From Icerya purchasi (lineage: Eukaryota; Arthropoda; Insecta; Hemiptera; Monophlebidae): a DNA stretch of 64,000 nucleotides. Made by a program: the position numbers and the translations under genes. The first letter of the stretch is position 1; every line of letters begins with the position of its first letter. Shown piece by piece: positions 37,008 to 47,369 of the stretch. Location: positions 31,259,183 through 31,323,182 of the forward strand of contig CM077116.1 of NCBI GenBank assembly GCA_039619475.1, written 5' to 3'. The notes beneath the pieces were generated by a model. The model saw nothing but the letters and a program-made list of their open reading frames with translations, was not told the DNA's origin and did no database searches.

Positions 37008-38186
37008 GGGGGGGGGGGGGGTAAAGTTAATTTCGGTAAAAAAAGGCTCATTTTCAATAATTTTTCTTTATGCTCCAGTGAATGCAAATATATTTTATTA
37101 AGTGTAATACAATAAAGTAACATTTGAACAATATTTTCTGAAATTTTAAATAAGAAATATTAAAAAATAAGCCGTTAGCAGCAAATCTTCGAAGAAGCCT
37201 CAAAAAAAAGTTGTTTTGCGGTGGACACTATATCTCACCACTGGTTATCTGAAATCAAAAAAATCAAAATGCTACTGATAGTTAATCATTTTCTTGAGGA
37301 AAATCTAAGGCAGCTTTTTGCTCTTGTCAACGTCGAATTCTGCCTTCTTTACTTTCAAGTGCAGCTTGTTGCTCCACTCTGTTTATGCTCGTTCAATCTA
37401 CCATGCCTGTCCATTCATGAGAACTTGACCCTGTACTGATGTTTATCTCTTGCATAAATGAGAGCAAAGCAAAACAGCCCTCATTGAACATACACGAAGC
37501 CACATGAGCTGTGATTTCAACAACAGTTGAGGTACCACTCAGTGATTTTGGGGTAATTTTCCCTTACTCAAGTCTTCATATATCGGTTTAATTTCTTCAA
37601 AAACGTCACTTGGAAGTGCAGTGTAACTGTGTTTGAATTACTTCAGGGCATTTTCAGCTGCAGCTTTCTGCCATTCATACCACGAGTCTTGGCCGCTCGG
37701 GCATTTGTCGTGCTGCGGTTTCTCGTCCATCGAACAATAATGGTAGTAAGTAGCCCAAATGGCTCAAAAGTATTCAGTTTTTTTTTTTTTTTGGACGATG
37801 TACCTTTTGCTTCGGCATCGTCTGTCTTTCGTTTCTGTGGAGGTATTACTTTTTTTGATTGATCTAATCTGGAACTGGTACTCTTGCGATCTTCTCTGCT
37901 AATTTTCTTCGGCATTTTACTAATAATAAATACACAATCACAGCGAAACCAGAAAATACGAAGTTCAAAAGAGCACGAAACAGCTTCTAGGTAGCCGCGT
38001 TACGTAGCTGCCCAGTAGGTGTTCAAACTCGGAGCGGAGCACCGCTCACTCAAAACTCTATAGGTCCGTTAGTTTTGTTGCGATCGATTTCAAATTTTTA
38101 CACAATAATCTTGAAATGTTGTACATTCATATAAGCAAATAAAAAAAAATGCAAAAAAAAAAGTTTAAAAACTTTACCCCCCCCCC
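37008..38186 (-). mobile_element. TTAA-flanked DNA transposon, internally deleted, inside the LINE
   Basis: The element is 1,179 bp and is flanked by TTAA at 37,004-37,007 and 38,187-38,190. Its ends are inverted: the left starts with 14 G then TAAAGTTAATTT, and the right, reverse-complemented, starts with 10 G then TAAAGTTTTTAA. TTAA target duplications are typical of piggyBac and Kolobok. Removing the element and one TTAA gives an open LINE reading SLWKATKCINRPQQQ across the junction, which confirms the insertion point. It carries remnants of a transposase on the minus strand. The run of C/G at the ends may be length-variable or mis-sequenced. Confidence 0.87.
37100..37915 (-). pseudogene. 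Deleted Mutator/Kolobok-like transposase in the TTAA element
   Basis: An ATG at 37,915 opens a lysine-rich N terminus (MPKKISREDRKSTSS). After about 48 codons the frame runs into a region that, shifted by one base, reads SMDEKPQHDKCPSGQDSWYE then WQKAAAENALK, and further on YTALPSDVFEEIKPIYEDLS. This is the C-terminal block of the arthropod Mutator-like transposases (usual form STDEKPQHSLCP...SWCKYQ...). The middle, including the catalytic core, is deleted, and stops follow. The same protein family is represented at 42.4-44.0 kb in longer form. Assignment is by motif memory; the superfamily name (Mutator versus Kolobok) is uncertain. Confidence 0.75.
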
Positions 38187-38190
38187 TTAA

Positions 38191-39290
38191 TGCATTTTGT
38201 AGCTTTCCATAAAGAATAGTTCGTCTCTGGTGTAGAGGAGATATTCCTCTATAATATAGATTTTAAACGTGTTTTGTTTGAATTTAATTAGCAATCTTTT
38301 AATTTCCTGACTTAGTTTGTTCAGCTTGGCTTTATCTGTTCTCTCCTGAGTTCTATGAAAAGTTTTTCTAAACTTCCTCCTTCCCTTGATTTTTTCTAAA
38401 ATATAAAACGGTAAATTTTGTTTTTTACTACTGTAATTTTTTAAGGGTGTAGAATTCCATGCAGCCTGCTGTATTGCATCATTAAGTTGCATGACAGCTA
38501 TATCAATCCCGTCCTTAGATTTCAGCGATAATTTTAAATCAATGTTTTTGTCCAACTGCTTCCTGAGCAGATCCCAATCGGTTTTATTATTGGTAAGTGT
38601 AGCATATGGTTGCTTTAGGATTATCGATTTACTTACAGCCATGATCACTGGAGAATGATCAGACACAAAATCATCATTGTCGTCGATATCTATGTTTCCG
38701 TCAGTAATTCCCTTAACAATAAAGAAGTCTAGCAAATCAGGTAACTTTTTCTGATCAGTCGGTCAATAAGTTGGTTTCCCTGTTGAATATCATTTGCACC
38801 CCAACTTATTTATTGCCTGTAGCAACTGTTTTCCTCTTCTTGTGGTAACTCTTGAACCGCAATATGTGTGCTTTGAATTAAAATCACCTCCTATGATAAA
38901 TCGAGGGCCAAGCATGTTAAAATAATCAGCCCATACGTCAAATTTTATCTGGTTACCAGGAGGGCAGTAAACCGCTGATAATACTAAACTTCCATTCTTA
39001 GTATATATTTAAACATTTGTAGCTTGAATTTGTTTTGTGTTTATTTCTCCTAGTACATGGTGCTTTATGCTATTCTTAATTAGTATTGCTGCACCTCTGC
39101 GCCCACCTCCATCAGGATGCATAGTATTATACAAACAATAGCCATTAAATTTGATAAAAGTATTTTCCGCAATATTCGGTTTGGATATTAATAATACATC
39201 GATTTTTTCTTTTAATAAAAATATTTCAACTTCCTGACGTCTATGTTTGAGCCCATTTACATTAAATGTTGCTATCTTTATCAAGTTCAT
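38191..39290 (-). pseudogene. Jockey-like ORF2 endonuclease domain (broken)
   Basis: The start ATG at 39,290 overlaps the ORF1 stop. The domain opens IKIATFNVNGLKHRRQEVEI and continues IDVLLISKPN; the metal-binding Glu of the usual LISE-T/P is Lys here. Then come GGRRGAAILIKN, LSAVYCPPGNQIKF, IIGGDFNSKH (catalytic Asp and Asn kept) and SDHSPVIM (the catalytic Asp-His pair kept). Stops at about 39,009 and 38,755 and a frameshift before the nested element break the frame. The end near 38,190 reads KKQNLPFYILEKIKGRRKF, the linker to the RT. Confidence 0.85.
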
Positions 39291-40065
39291 TTATTGTTAG
39301 ATTTATTTAACTTCCTTTCTATTGAATTTAATCTATCGAAAATTCTATTTATTCTCTTTTCTTGTTTTTCTAAGATCATTTCTAATTTTTTAATAAGGTT
39401 TTCTGACGATTTTTCATTTTCATCATTATCATCAGCGTTAATTACCTGATGATTCTTGTGCTCTTTTTGATTGTCTTTATTAGAACGATCTCTAATCACA
39501 TCACTATTTTTTTGATCATTTACCTTATTTCTTTGTGGTAATGTATTTTGTTCTTTATTAACAACGGGCAGTTTATTTCTCTTTTGGAGAGCAACTGCTA
39601 CTTCGCATCCTCTATAACTAGCAGGATGTTGTTTCCCACACAATGCACATTTGCACTCTTCTCCTGACTTTTTTGTACATTCTCCTGTTGAATGGGAGCC
39701 TACACATTTGACGCATCTAGGCTTACAACAACATCTATTTTTTACATGGCCATAGGCCTGACATCTCTTACATTGTGGCATGCCTTTGGGATTTCTCCAT
39801 GGTTCATTTTGAACAAGAATATGGCATATTTTTTTTATATTTTTAATTTTTTCAACGTCACACTTGGCATCAAAATCAATTAAAAACATCGGTGTTGGTA
39901 CTCTAGTTTTTATCCTTGTTTCAGCATCACTTACTGTTTTTCATATATTGTTGATTTTTAATACATTAAACCCTTGATTTAATAAGCCTTCTCTTATAGT
40001 GTTTGAAGAAAAACGAGTATCTGTCAGATGATACAAAAATTTCAGATGGAGTGCCTGCATCATTA
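39287..40065 (-). pseudogene. Jockey-like ORF1 (Gag) with three zinc knuckles
   Basis: The reading begins within about LKFLYHLTDTRFSSNTI, has a stop (TGA, near 39,944), and is then open from MFLIDFDAK to the end. It carries three CCHC knuckles: CKRCQAYGHVKNRC (CX2CX4HX4C), CVKCVGSHSTGEC (CX2CX3HX4C) and CALCGKQHPASYRGC (CX2CX3HX6C), the typical trio of Jockey/I Gag proteins that bind element RNA. The tail is rich in Asn, Lys and Glu with a coiled-coil-like end. The N terminus is incomplete. Confidence 0.9.
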
Positions 40066-40689
40066 GAATTCAATTGAGAGTCGTATTTGTCTAATTGTAC
40101 TTACGGAACTAGAAATAAACGCGCGTTGAGAATTAAGTTTGAGTATTTTAAAAATTAATTTTAGGAGCTAGATATTCAAAATATAGTTCGAAAATTTCGT
40201 TTTTGCTACGTTACTGTTTAAAGTTGTACACCAATTATTAGAGTGTCCATAAATGTGGAGTGTAGTTTGGTAATACAAAAACACTAAAATTTTGCAAATT
40301 TGGATTGCACTTTTTTAAAGTTTTACACATTCAAAATAAAAAGAATTTTAGACAATTGAAGTATATCCTAAGAACCAGAGGGGGAAAAGTAATCCCAATA
40401 AAATATACATATTCCATTAGAAACCAAAATGAAAGTATTAGAATTAGCAGAAGAACATTCTCGTTGGAAATTGGAAACACTTTAAAAAAAAAAAAATCGT
40501 GTAATTTGAAAAGAATGGATCGCAGGAAACGGTGGAAAAATGATCTAATTAGTGGAGGTATAACAATAGATAGATATAATATAGTTAATTCATAGGCATA
40601 TGATCATTCTATAAAAATTCGATCCAAATATTTACAAGTAAAATTTTGTATAAGGACGGGATTTTTTAGAAGTATATGAATGCTAATGT
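40066..40689. other. Unassigned, between Gag fragment and GC-richer block
   Basis: Holds an open plus-strand frame of 96 codons (40,305-40,595), rich in Lys, Arg and Ile, without a recognisable domain. Possibly LINE 5' sequence on the other strand. Confidence 0.35.
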
Positions 40690-40960
40690 CCTACGGGGCA
40701 CGGGTTGTTGTAACTAGAGACACTTTCTCTAGTAAGTAGTCACTTTACCGTCATATGGTGCTAGTCCCACTGGCGGAGAAACGAAACAACAACCATGTGA
40801 GTTCCGTACGTTCACGTCGTGCAGGGTGGTTCCTTTGATCTTCGGCGGGCTTAGCGCTGAGTAGGATAGCTAAACCGGACCTCACAATCTTCAGCTGATA
40901 GAAAAACGGAGGAAGGTTCACGCGCCGAAGGTGTTCCTACACCAATAAATACCGTTAAGT
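40690..40960. other. GC-richer block with two strong hairpins
   Basis: Stands out in base composition. Contains CTAGAGACACTTTCTCTAG (7-bp stem) near 40,717-40,735 and GGCTTAGCGCTGAGTAGGA followed by TAGCTAAACC (8-bp stem with one G-T pair) near 40,848-40,876. About 300 bp further on is a 16-A run (41,258-41,273). It may be the 5' untranslated region of the minus-strand LINE, or the head of a plus-strand poly(A)-tailed short element. No open frame. Confidence 0.35.
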
Positions 40961-41665
40961 TGTAAAGGCAGTATAAGTATTGCCGCGAAGTTAAAACAAT
41001 TAAGAAAAATCTTGACGAACAATTTATTATAAATACCGATTAATTAGGCTACAATCTATATATAGGAGAAACTTGATACTGGAAGTACCAAAAGTATGTA
41101 GTACAAAAGTGCAATATAAATAAAATTACGTATTCATGTACTATTCAATATGCTTTAGCGATGTCCGGAGAATGATTATCGCAAGTGTTGTTATGTTTGC
41201 AGGAACCAACGGGATCGTTTAGTCAAAAAATAATAGCATAAAATAGACCTTTGAAACAAAAAAAAAAAAAAAAGAGGGTACCCTGTTTAATAAATGAAGA
41301 AAATTAATTTACTCTCTCTTTATTGTACTTCATATTTTCCTTTCCTCCTTTCTCCGTTATTCCCATTCTTGTCCCCTTTATATCATCAATAAGCACGTGT
41401 ATCAAATTGTAAATAATTTTAAACTCCGTTTATTTTGTTGCAAATTTTCATCTTTTAAATCTTTCATTTTCTTTTGCTGATAAATAATAAAGTAAACTAA
41501 AGTGAGTCCCATTTCGGAAAAAAAAAAGAGTCCCATTTCCTCCGCGGAATGTCAATGATTATCAAATCGAGCTCTTCACGTATTAAGTCTAATGGATCAA
41601 AAGAGAATATTTGGCATCAATTCCTTTTCCCTTGGGATCCGCCTTTACTTTCCCGCATTTCTCTG
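40961..41665. other. No gene recognised; includes poly(A) run
   Basis: A16 at 41,258-41,273 may be the tail of a retroposed sequence to its left. Otherwise AT-rich without features. Confidence 0.4.
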
Positions 41666-41763
41666 GTATCCAATTATTTCAGGCTGATCAAATTTGAGAG
41701 CAACTATCTCGAATCCTAGTTTGGTAGCCAAGTAACTTAACTTCTGGGCTACCGCACTACCTT
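41666..41763 (-). mobile_element. tRNA-derived SINE, copy 1
   Basis: On the minus strand it reads GGTAGCCCAGAAGTTAAGT, ACTTGGCTACCAAAC and GGATTCGAGATAG, ending in AGCCTGAAATAATTGG. The A box (TAGCCCAGAAG) and B box (GATTCGAGATAG) are degenerate RNA polymerase III promoter boxes in the right order and spacing. It shares its full order of blocks with the copy at 47,670-47,794. Not a functional tRNA: the acceptor stem does not pair. Confidence 0.75.
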
Positions 41764-42389
41764 TTAATACTAATAAAAAAAAGGAGAGAGCGAGAGAGAA
41801 AGATCATATAAAAGACTTACTTTCTCCGCTATACGAAAAAACGATAATTTATGAATGTAATTTTGAAAAGTCGAGAAAGCTAGTTTATCCGTATAGTAGC
41901 ATTTTGAGGGGTTACACCTATTGGAAAAGTATTTTTTATTTATTTTTTTCATTGACTTAAATGATGTAAAAACATTCCAAAAATTATATCCAATAGCAAT
42001 TATAGTCCAGAAAATTTTTTAAATGACTCTCAGAACTAAATTTCTGAATCAATTTCAGATGCTGCGAAATGTCTTTGAACGCTTGACTCCTTAACAACTC
42101 TTCTACTGGTTTAGCTCAGTCTGCCTTTTAGACAAATTACTCATACAACGTATTGATAGCGCTAGTGCAGCTATGCTAAAATTTAATCGAGTTGCCTATC
42201 TACAGATATATAGTCAGCAGAAACAAGTATACTACAACACTTCCCGACAGCACTTGTTTATTACGTACGGTTTGTTTTTGTAGTGTACAAAAGAGCATTT
42301 TACTATAAAGTAGTGTACACAAGAAAAGTAGTAGCATCCTACTATATATAGTAAGTGTAGAAGGACAATTAATCAACGAAAGCCGTTCT
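41764..42389. other. Probable transposon flank, no gene
   Basis: Includes a GA-rich patch (GGAGAGAGCGAGAGAG) near 41,783. Its right part may be the 5' end of the transposase element that follows. Confidence 0.35.
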
Positions 42390-44010
42390 CAGAGGCCATG
42401 ACTTCGAAAAAGAAGGCGCGGCAACATCAACACTCGTAAAAAAATGAACCAATCATCGCCTACAGATGATACAGAAGTTGATCTTACTTTTGGTTATACT
42501 TTCATCAATTTCACTACTGTTTTTACTATTCCGTCCCAGATTCTTGCGTGTAAAAATATCTGGTAGTGAGATGAAATTCAAAAGTCAAATAAGCGTGGTC
42601 TCGGCTTCAAAATAAATGTTTCATGTGAAAATTATGAAAATAAAACGGTTAACAACTGCGTCCCATGATTACTGATTCGCACACTGATGACATAAATAGA
42701 CGTCTAATATTTACAGTGCGTTTGCTGGAAATCGGACATTACGGCATTTTAAAATTTTGCGCGTTTATGAATCTTGGAAAGTCTGTGTGGCAGGCAACTT
42801 ATGATGCAGTTGTTAAAATAGTGTCCACAAGTACAAAAGCTGTACGAAGTCAATCAACAAAACAAGCAGTTGAAACTGAAAAAAATTTTAATGCATGTAG
42901 TGGATAAACGATAGGACTAACTGTATCGGACGATGGATCATGAAGAAACCGAGGCTTCTCGTCTCTTTTCGGTTTCGCTAGTATAATAGGCTTTGATGTC
43001 ATCGTAAAATCAAAATATTGTAAATTATACGAGCACTAGGAGAAAAACACCGATTCAGCTGAATATAAAGAATGGTTAAGTTTACATTAAGACGTGTGCC
43101 GAGCGTAATTGCTCATCTGGCACGATAGAAGTTGATGCAGTATTGGAAATGTTTAAGCGCTCGGAATCTTTTTGTACAATACTCGCTAAATAAATTATAT
43201 CGGCGACGAAGGTTCTAAAACTTATAGAGAGATATCGTTGATGTTAAGCCATGTAATGATGTAACAATCTTAAAAAAAGAATGTGTTGGGCACGTCCAAA
43301 AAAGAAGAATCGGTTTTCGATTAAGAAATTTAAAGAAGGAAAATAAAAAAATCGACGGACGAGGTAAGCTGTGACTGCGAAATTGATTGACGAGCTGTCA
43401 TTTTACTATGGGCCGGCTATTCGCAGACATCCAAACTCAGTTGAGAACGTGTGGAATAAAATTTCTACGGATCAAAATCCGCAGCATGAAAAATGTCTCA
43501 TTGGAGAATATTCTTAGTGCTCTTGGCAGAGAGCTCGCGCCAACAACAGTCTTACAGAATACTCGCAGAAACCAGCTTTACCAATTGAAGATTTTAAAGC
43601 TATGAAGAAAATTTATAGTAATTTAAGTGTCGAAGAATTACTTTCACGGTAAAGCGTGCACGCAAAATTAGCAATGAGTCTTTCAACTCAGTCGTTTAGA
43701 CCATAGCGCTTAAAACAATATCTAATGGTAAACGTATCTTAGATAATACGACATAGCTACAATTTTATACAACGATAGTTTTCAAGGATTACTCCAAATT
43801 ATGAAAGTGTTACATTTAGTAATCGGTAATGAACTATACAATTATTGCTCGGAAATCGACGAGTACCACGTGAAAGCCACGAACCGCTCATCATCGAAAA
43901 CGAGAGAGACGTTAGGCGGGACATAAAGTCCTCATGGAAAGAAGCCGAGAACGAAAATATTAACTTGAAAGAGTAGCTTTATGGTCCTGGGATAGCAGAA
44001 TTAAAAAATC
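42390..44010 (+). pseudogene. Mutator/Kolobok-like transposase (arthropod Mutator-like family)
   Basis: Blocks appear in family order but in shifting frames: KSNKRGLGFKINVSCENYEN (near 42,590), DINRRLIFTVRLLEIG and FCAFMNLGKSVWQATYD (intact frame 42,665-42,907), VSDDG.S.RNRGFSSLFGFA (first acidic motif, near 42,930), EYKEWL, then SGTIEVDAVLEMFKRSES (near 43,125), VTILKKECVGHVQKRR and LRNLKKE (near 43,260), DGRGKL.AKLIDEL.FYYG (near 43,355), NPQHEKC (near 43,485), KKIYSNLSVEELLSR, and finally CSEIDEYHVKATNRSSS (near 43,850) and LYGPGIAEL. The ECVGHVQKR block is the most diagnostic. At least five frameshifts or stops make it dead. The element's ends were not found. It is a longer relative of the transposase deleted in the TTAA element at 37-38 kb. 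Confidence 0.85.
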
Positions 44011-44915
44011 AACAAGTTTCTATTTAAAATTTTTCACGTAGTAAATCGATTTCAAAACTTTGAACACATTTTTCTCGAAACCATGTTTTTGAAATCGGCA
44101 TGCAAAATAACTTTTGCATTTTTCATCCGATCGATTTGAAAATTGAACTGCAGCCTCTTACATATATTTTAAAGAGAAGTACACACGATTTTAATGTTTG
44201 ATTAACAATTACGTTTTTTATAAACATTTAAACGTCAATTTTTTGTTTAAAAAAAAAAAAGTTCAAATTCATGTGAATTTTTGAAAACCGATTTTTTTAA
44301 AATAATCGTGTAACTTCTCTGACAAATTTAGTGTACATTACGAAAAAAAACAATTTTTTGTGCTTGAATAAAAGTTATTCTACATACCGAAGACCTCCTG
44401 AAAAAAAATACATGTTGTTTCAAACGTCTGTGCTGCCACCATTTTGAAGAAAAAATGAATTAAAAAAATTCTATTCTACACCACTATATGTAGAATAGAT
44501 TGTCAAAATTTCATTTTGACTGTTTTATTGCATTACCAAAAAGAAAATTCGGAAGTTTCTATTTTTCGAGCATTTAAATAGGTGTGTAACCCTTCGCGTA
44601 ATACACGAAATCGTCGTGTAAATATTTGTAAGTGAATATATTTCACCACGAAATAAAAATATATTACCTTCATCTAATTTCAATTTTCTATGTACTACAG
44701 TAGACAAATGTATTACTTTGGTATCTCGAAAAACAATCACGTCTGTGTAAAAATAGCCTTGCAAAATTTGGTGGATGGCTGAATGTTCTATCGCAGAATA
44801 AAAATGAAGGAACGATGTTAACTACTAGACAACAATTTAACAGCGAACGACATTTTATGACAAATCAATGCAAAAGCGATGTTAAATAAGTAATACAAAT
44901 ACTTTTATAGTTAAA
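44011..44915. other. Transposon 3' flank and unassigned DNA
   Basis: AT-rich. The first part (phrases such as TTTTGAAATCGGCATGC) may belong to the transposase element. No terminal repeat was found. Confidence 0.35.
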
Positions 44916-44923
44916 GTTTGATT

Positions 44924-45709
44924 CGGAGTTGGGCATTTGTTATTCGAATAACCGAATAACGAATAAATTAATTAAATGATAAATTTAAACTATCAACAGG
45001 AAAATAATTTTTAAAATTTATAAATTCACAATATTATTTTACAAATGTTGGTATCATGAAATAGTATTTAAGCATCTTCTTCTTTCTCTCCTCAACCTTA
45101 TGGTTGGTGGGTATTAATATGACCATGGTGTAGATCTGTCTTTTTCAAATAAAAATTAAAATATGTATATACGAAATATACTTTTCACATATAACAAATT
45201 TAATTTTTTACAGATCACTAATAACAGTGAAAAGTATATTTAGTGAAATATACAGTTAAAACTAAAATAAAAAGGTTTTTTTTTTGGTTTTGTTTTTCCT
45301 ATTCTCAATAACTTTGGGTAGGGCTGTTTATTTGTTTAATTTACAATTTTTACTATCCAATTAAGTACATATAAAAAAAAAAAATAAATAAAAGGGGGTC
45401 GTTAATATTAAATTATTAAAAAAACATTTTATGTGCATTAACATTAACTGATATTTGAAATAATGATTAGCGCATGATTGATGAATAACGAATAATGATT
45501 ACCGTATGACTGACGAATAACGAATAACGAACAATTTAATCATTATTCATAAGTGTGAATAATAATTAACGAATAATATTCATGCATTTTGTAAATAATG
45601 ATTAACGAATAATTTTATATTTTGCGATTAATGATTAACGAATAACAAATAATTTTGTTATTCTGATTATTATTTCAATAAATTATTATTCGAATAATGC
45701 CCAACACTG
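44924..45709. mobile_element. hAT-type MITE, 786 bp, with perfect 8-bp target duplication
   Basis: GTTTGATT occurs at 44,916-44,923 and again at 45,710-45,717. Between them the left end reads CGGAGTTGGGCATTTGTTAT and the right end, reverse-complemented, CAGTGTTGGGCATTATTCGA; both continue into a TTCGAATAA block. The 8-bp duplication and CAGTG-type terminus fit hAT. The interior has no open frame and consists largely of degenerate AACGAATAATGATT repeats, especially 45,440-45,660. Confidence 0.87.
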
Positions 45710-45717
45710 GTTTGATT

Positions 45718-46632
45718 ATCATATCTGCAATAATGCATATTTAAATAATAAGCCTGATGGCGGGCCAAAGTTCTGTGTGAACAACATTAATTTTAATTGG
45801 ACCTACTTTTCGGTTTTTTGTGTTTTTTTTCAACGAAAAACTTCCTTGGAATATTAAAAATCAACAACTTTATTAGATTTCTACAAATTTAATAATCATT
45901 AATTAGATGTAGGGTCAAATCCTACGGCTGAGGGTTAAATCTCTCGTAACAGATCAAAAAAAAATTGATTATCTAACGGCAAGAAATGCTAATTATCGGG
46001 AAAAAAATCAACTAAGATATCATTAAAGTGTACTTGTATTATTGATTTAACATTTTTTTTATATCGATTTTTTAATAAAATATCGTTTGATCCACAAATG
46101 AGATATCCTAGCTGAATTTCTGTCCAGTAGTTAGAATTGCTTGCCGATAGATGGCGCTTCTTATTTCGTAATGAAATATTTAGTCTTCCGCAAAATTTAG
46201 AATATCCTTAGCACAAATATATATTCACGTTAAAAGTATGGAAAAGAAATATAAAATTTGGATATAAGTAAGCAAAATATAAGTAATTAATAGTATGAAA
46301 ATAAATGGAATTGTTTTCTTCTTAATTTCTTAATTAAACTAATCTCTGATCGAAACCCAGTTGATTCACTTTCCTTCATTTTGTTTCTGGGCAAAGGTTC
46401 TCTGTTTTAATGTATTTGAAAAAAAATCCTGAAATCATCCTGTATTCGTTTATTAACTTTTCGATAAAATATCCGATTATTGTTTAACTGAATTTTTTGG
46501 CAAAAAGCTTATTATGGTGTAATGTGTCCATTATATGGTTTAAAGGTAAAATTCAAAAATAATAAAATAACGAAATACAAAAGTAATAAAATAAATATAA
46601 ATACAAATTATCGAAAAAGTAGTGCGAGATAT
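45718..46632. other. No gene recognised
   Basis: AT-rich sequence without supported features. Confidence 0.45.
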
Positions 46633-47063
46633 TGTTGTCGGTCGGGGCTAACCAATCATCAATCAGCGCAAGAAAAAGCGTGTACTTGACTTGATAAAGG
46701 CCAGCGGTCACAGGGCGGGAAGTAAAAAGAAAATGACCAGAGATCGAAGGAAGATTTTTTAGTTGACAGTTAGTCGCGTTTTACCCTTGGTTTAAATAAT
46801 TATTCCTCTTTAGTCGTGTTTTAACTTCGGCCGAGAAATTTCTGATTTTAAATCAGTTTCTGTCATCAATAGAAGAGGTATTTTTTCCGTTCGTAACAAA
46901 TCGCTTGTTTTTGTTTTGCTTCGGCAATTGTTCTCATCAGTGTAAGTTAACGTTTTTCGGAAGTTATTGTCGGGTATAAAAGGTGTTTTTAAAGCACGGT
47001 TAATCAAAATCCATAGTCGTTAAAGTATCATTCGCGTTGGTTGCGGAATTTAAAATTACAACA
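46633..47063 (+). promoter_or_regulatory. LTR-like or promoter-like block with TATA box
   Basis: GC-richer than its flanks, starting TGTTGTCGGTCGGGGC and ending ATTACAACA, so the ends are TGTTGT/ACAACA inverted hexamers as in LTRs. It contains a consensus TATA box, TATAAAAGG, at 46,975-46,983, and CCAAT at 46,651. No matching second LTR, primer-binding site or 5-bp duplication was found, so it is either a solo LTR or an ordinary promoter (for example for the TBL3-like gene downstream). Both readings are inferences. Confidence 0.35.
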
Positions 47064-47369
47064 TAAAAAGTTTCCTTTTCGCCACCGAGGTCCTGGACTG
47101 TATTCTGCCGCCATCAGATTCGCTGCCAACAATAGTGATACTTACCATTTTGTTTCCTTTTTTGTTTGTTCTTGAGCCAATGTCCATGTGAACGAACCCA
47201 TAAAAAAAAAAAAACCGTCACAGTGTAATATTTTATGACGGGTTAATTTCTTTATTTGTATTTCAATTCAATATTTTTTCGTTATTAATTTCTATTCTTA
47301 TTATTTTTATTTCTTTGTTTTCCATTCTTATTTTTTATCTATTTTCATAATTTTGCTTATTTTTATTTT
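47064..47369. other. Spacer with a strong minus-strand donor match
   Basis: On the minus strand AAAATG/GTAAGTATC is a perfect donor, inside a short open frame. No partner exon was found. Includes T-rich and A-run sequence. Confidence 0.3.

Larger units (their letters stand above)
35770..40065 (-). mobile_element. Jockey-like non-LTR retrotransposon with nested DNA transposon
   Basis: In minus orientation this reads Gag-like ORF1 (from about 40,065), then ORF2 with apurinic-like endonuclease and reverse transcriptase, down to about 35,770. There the C-terminal domain is lost and the 530-bp dispersed repeat begins. ORF1 and ORF2 overlap at ATGA (39,287-39,290), the usual Jockey-type arrangement. 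The RT region is interrupted by a TTAA-flanked element (37,008-38,186). Excluding it, about 3.1 kb of LINE remains. Frameshifts and stops occur in all three domains, so it is inactive. A GC-richer block at 40.69-40.96 kb could be its 5' untranslated region, but that is not shown. Confidence 0.85.

Noticed and set aside
41666..41763. Functional tRNA genes at the SINE positions (also 47,670-47,794)
   Set aside because: A and B boxes exist, but the acceptor stem does not pair and the flanking tail is shared between copies. They are SINEs.
47030..47200. Minus-strand first exon ending ATG/GTAAGTATC
   Set aside because: The donor match is strong, but there is no partner exon, no homology and only a short frame. 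Not enough to call a gene.
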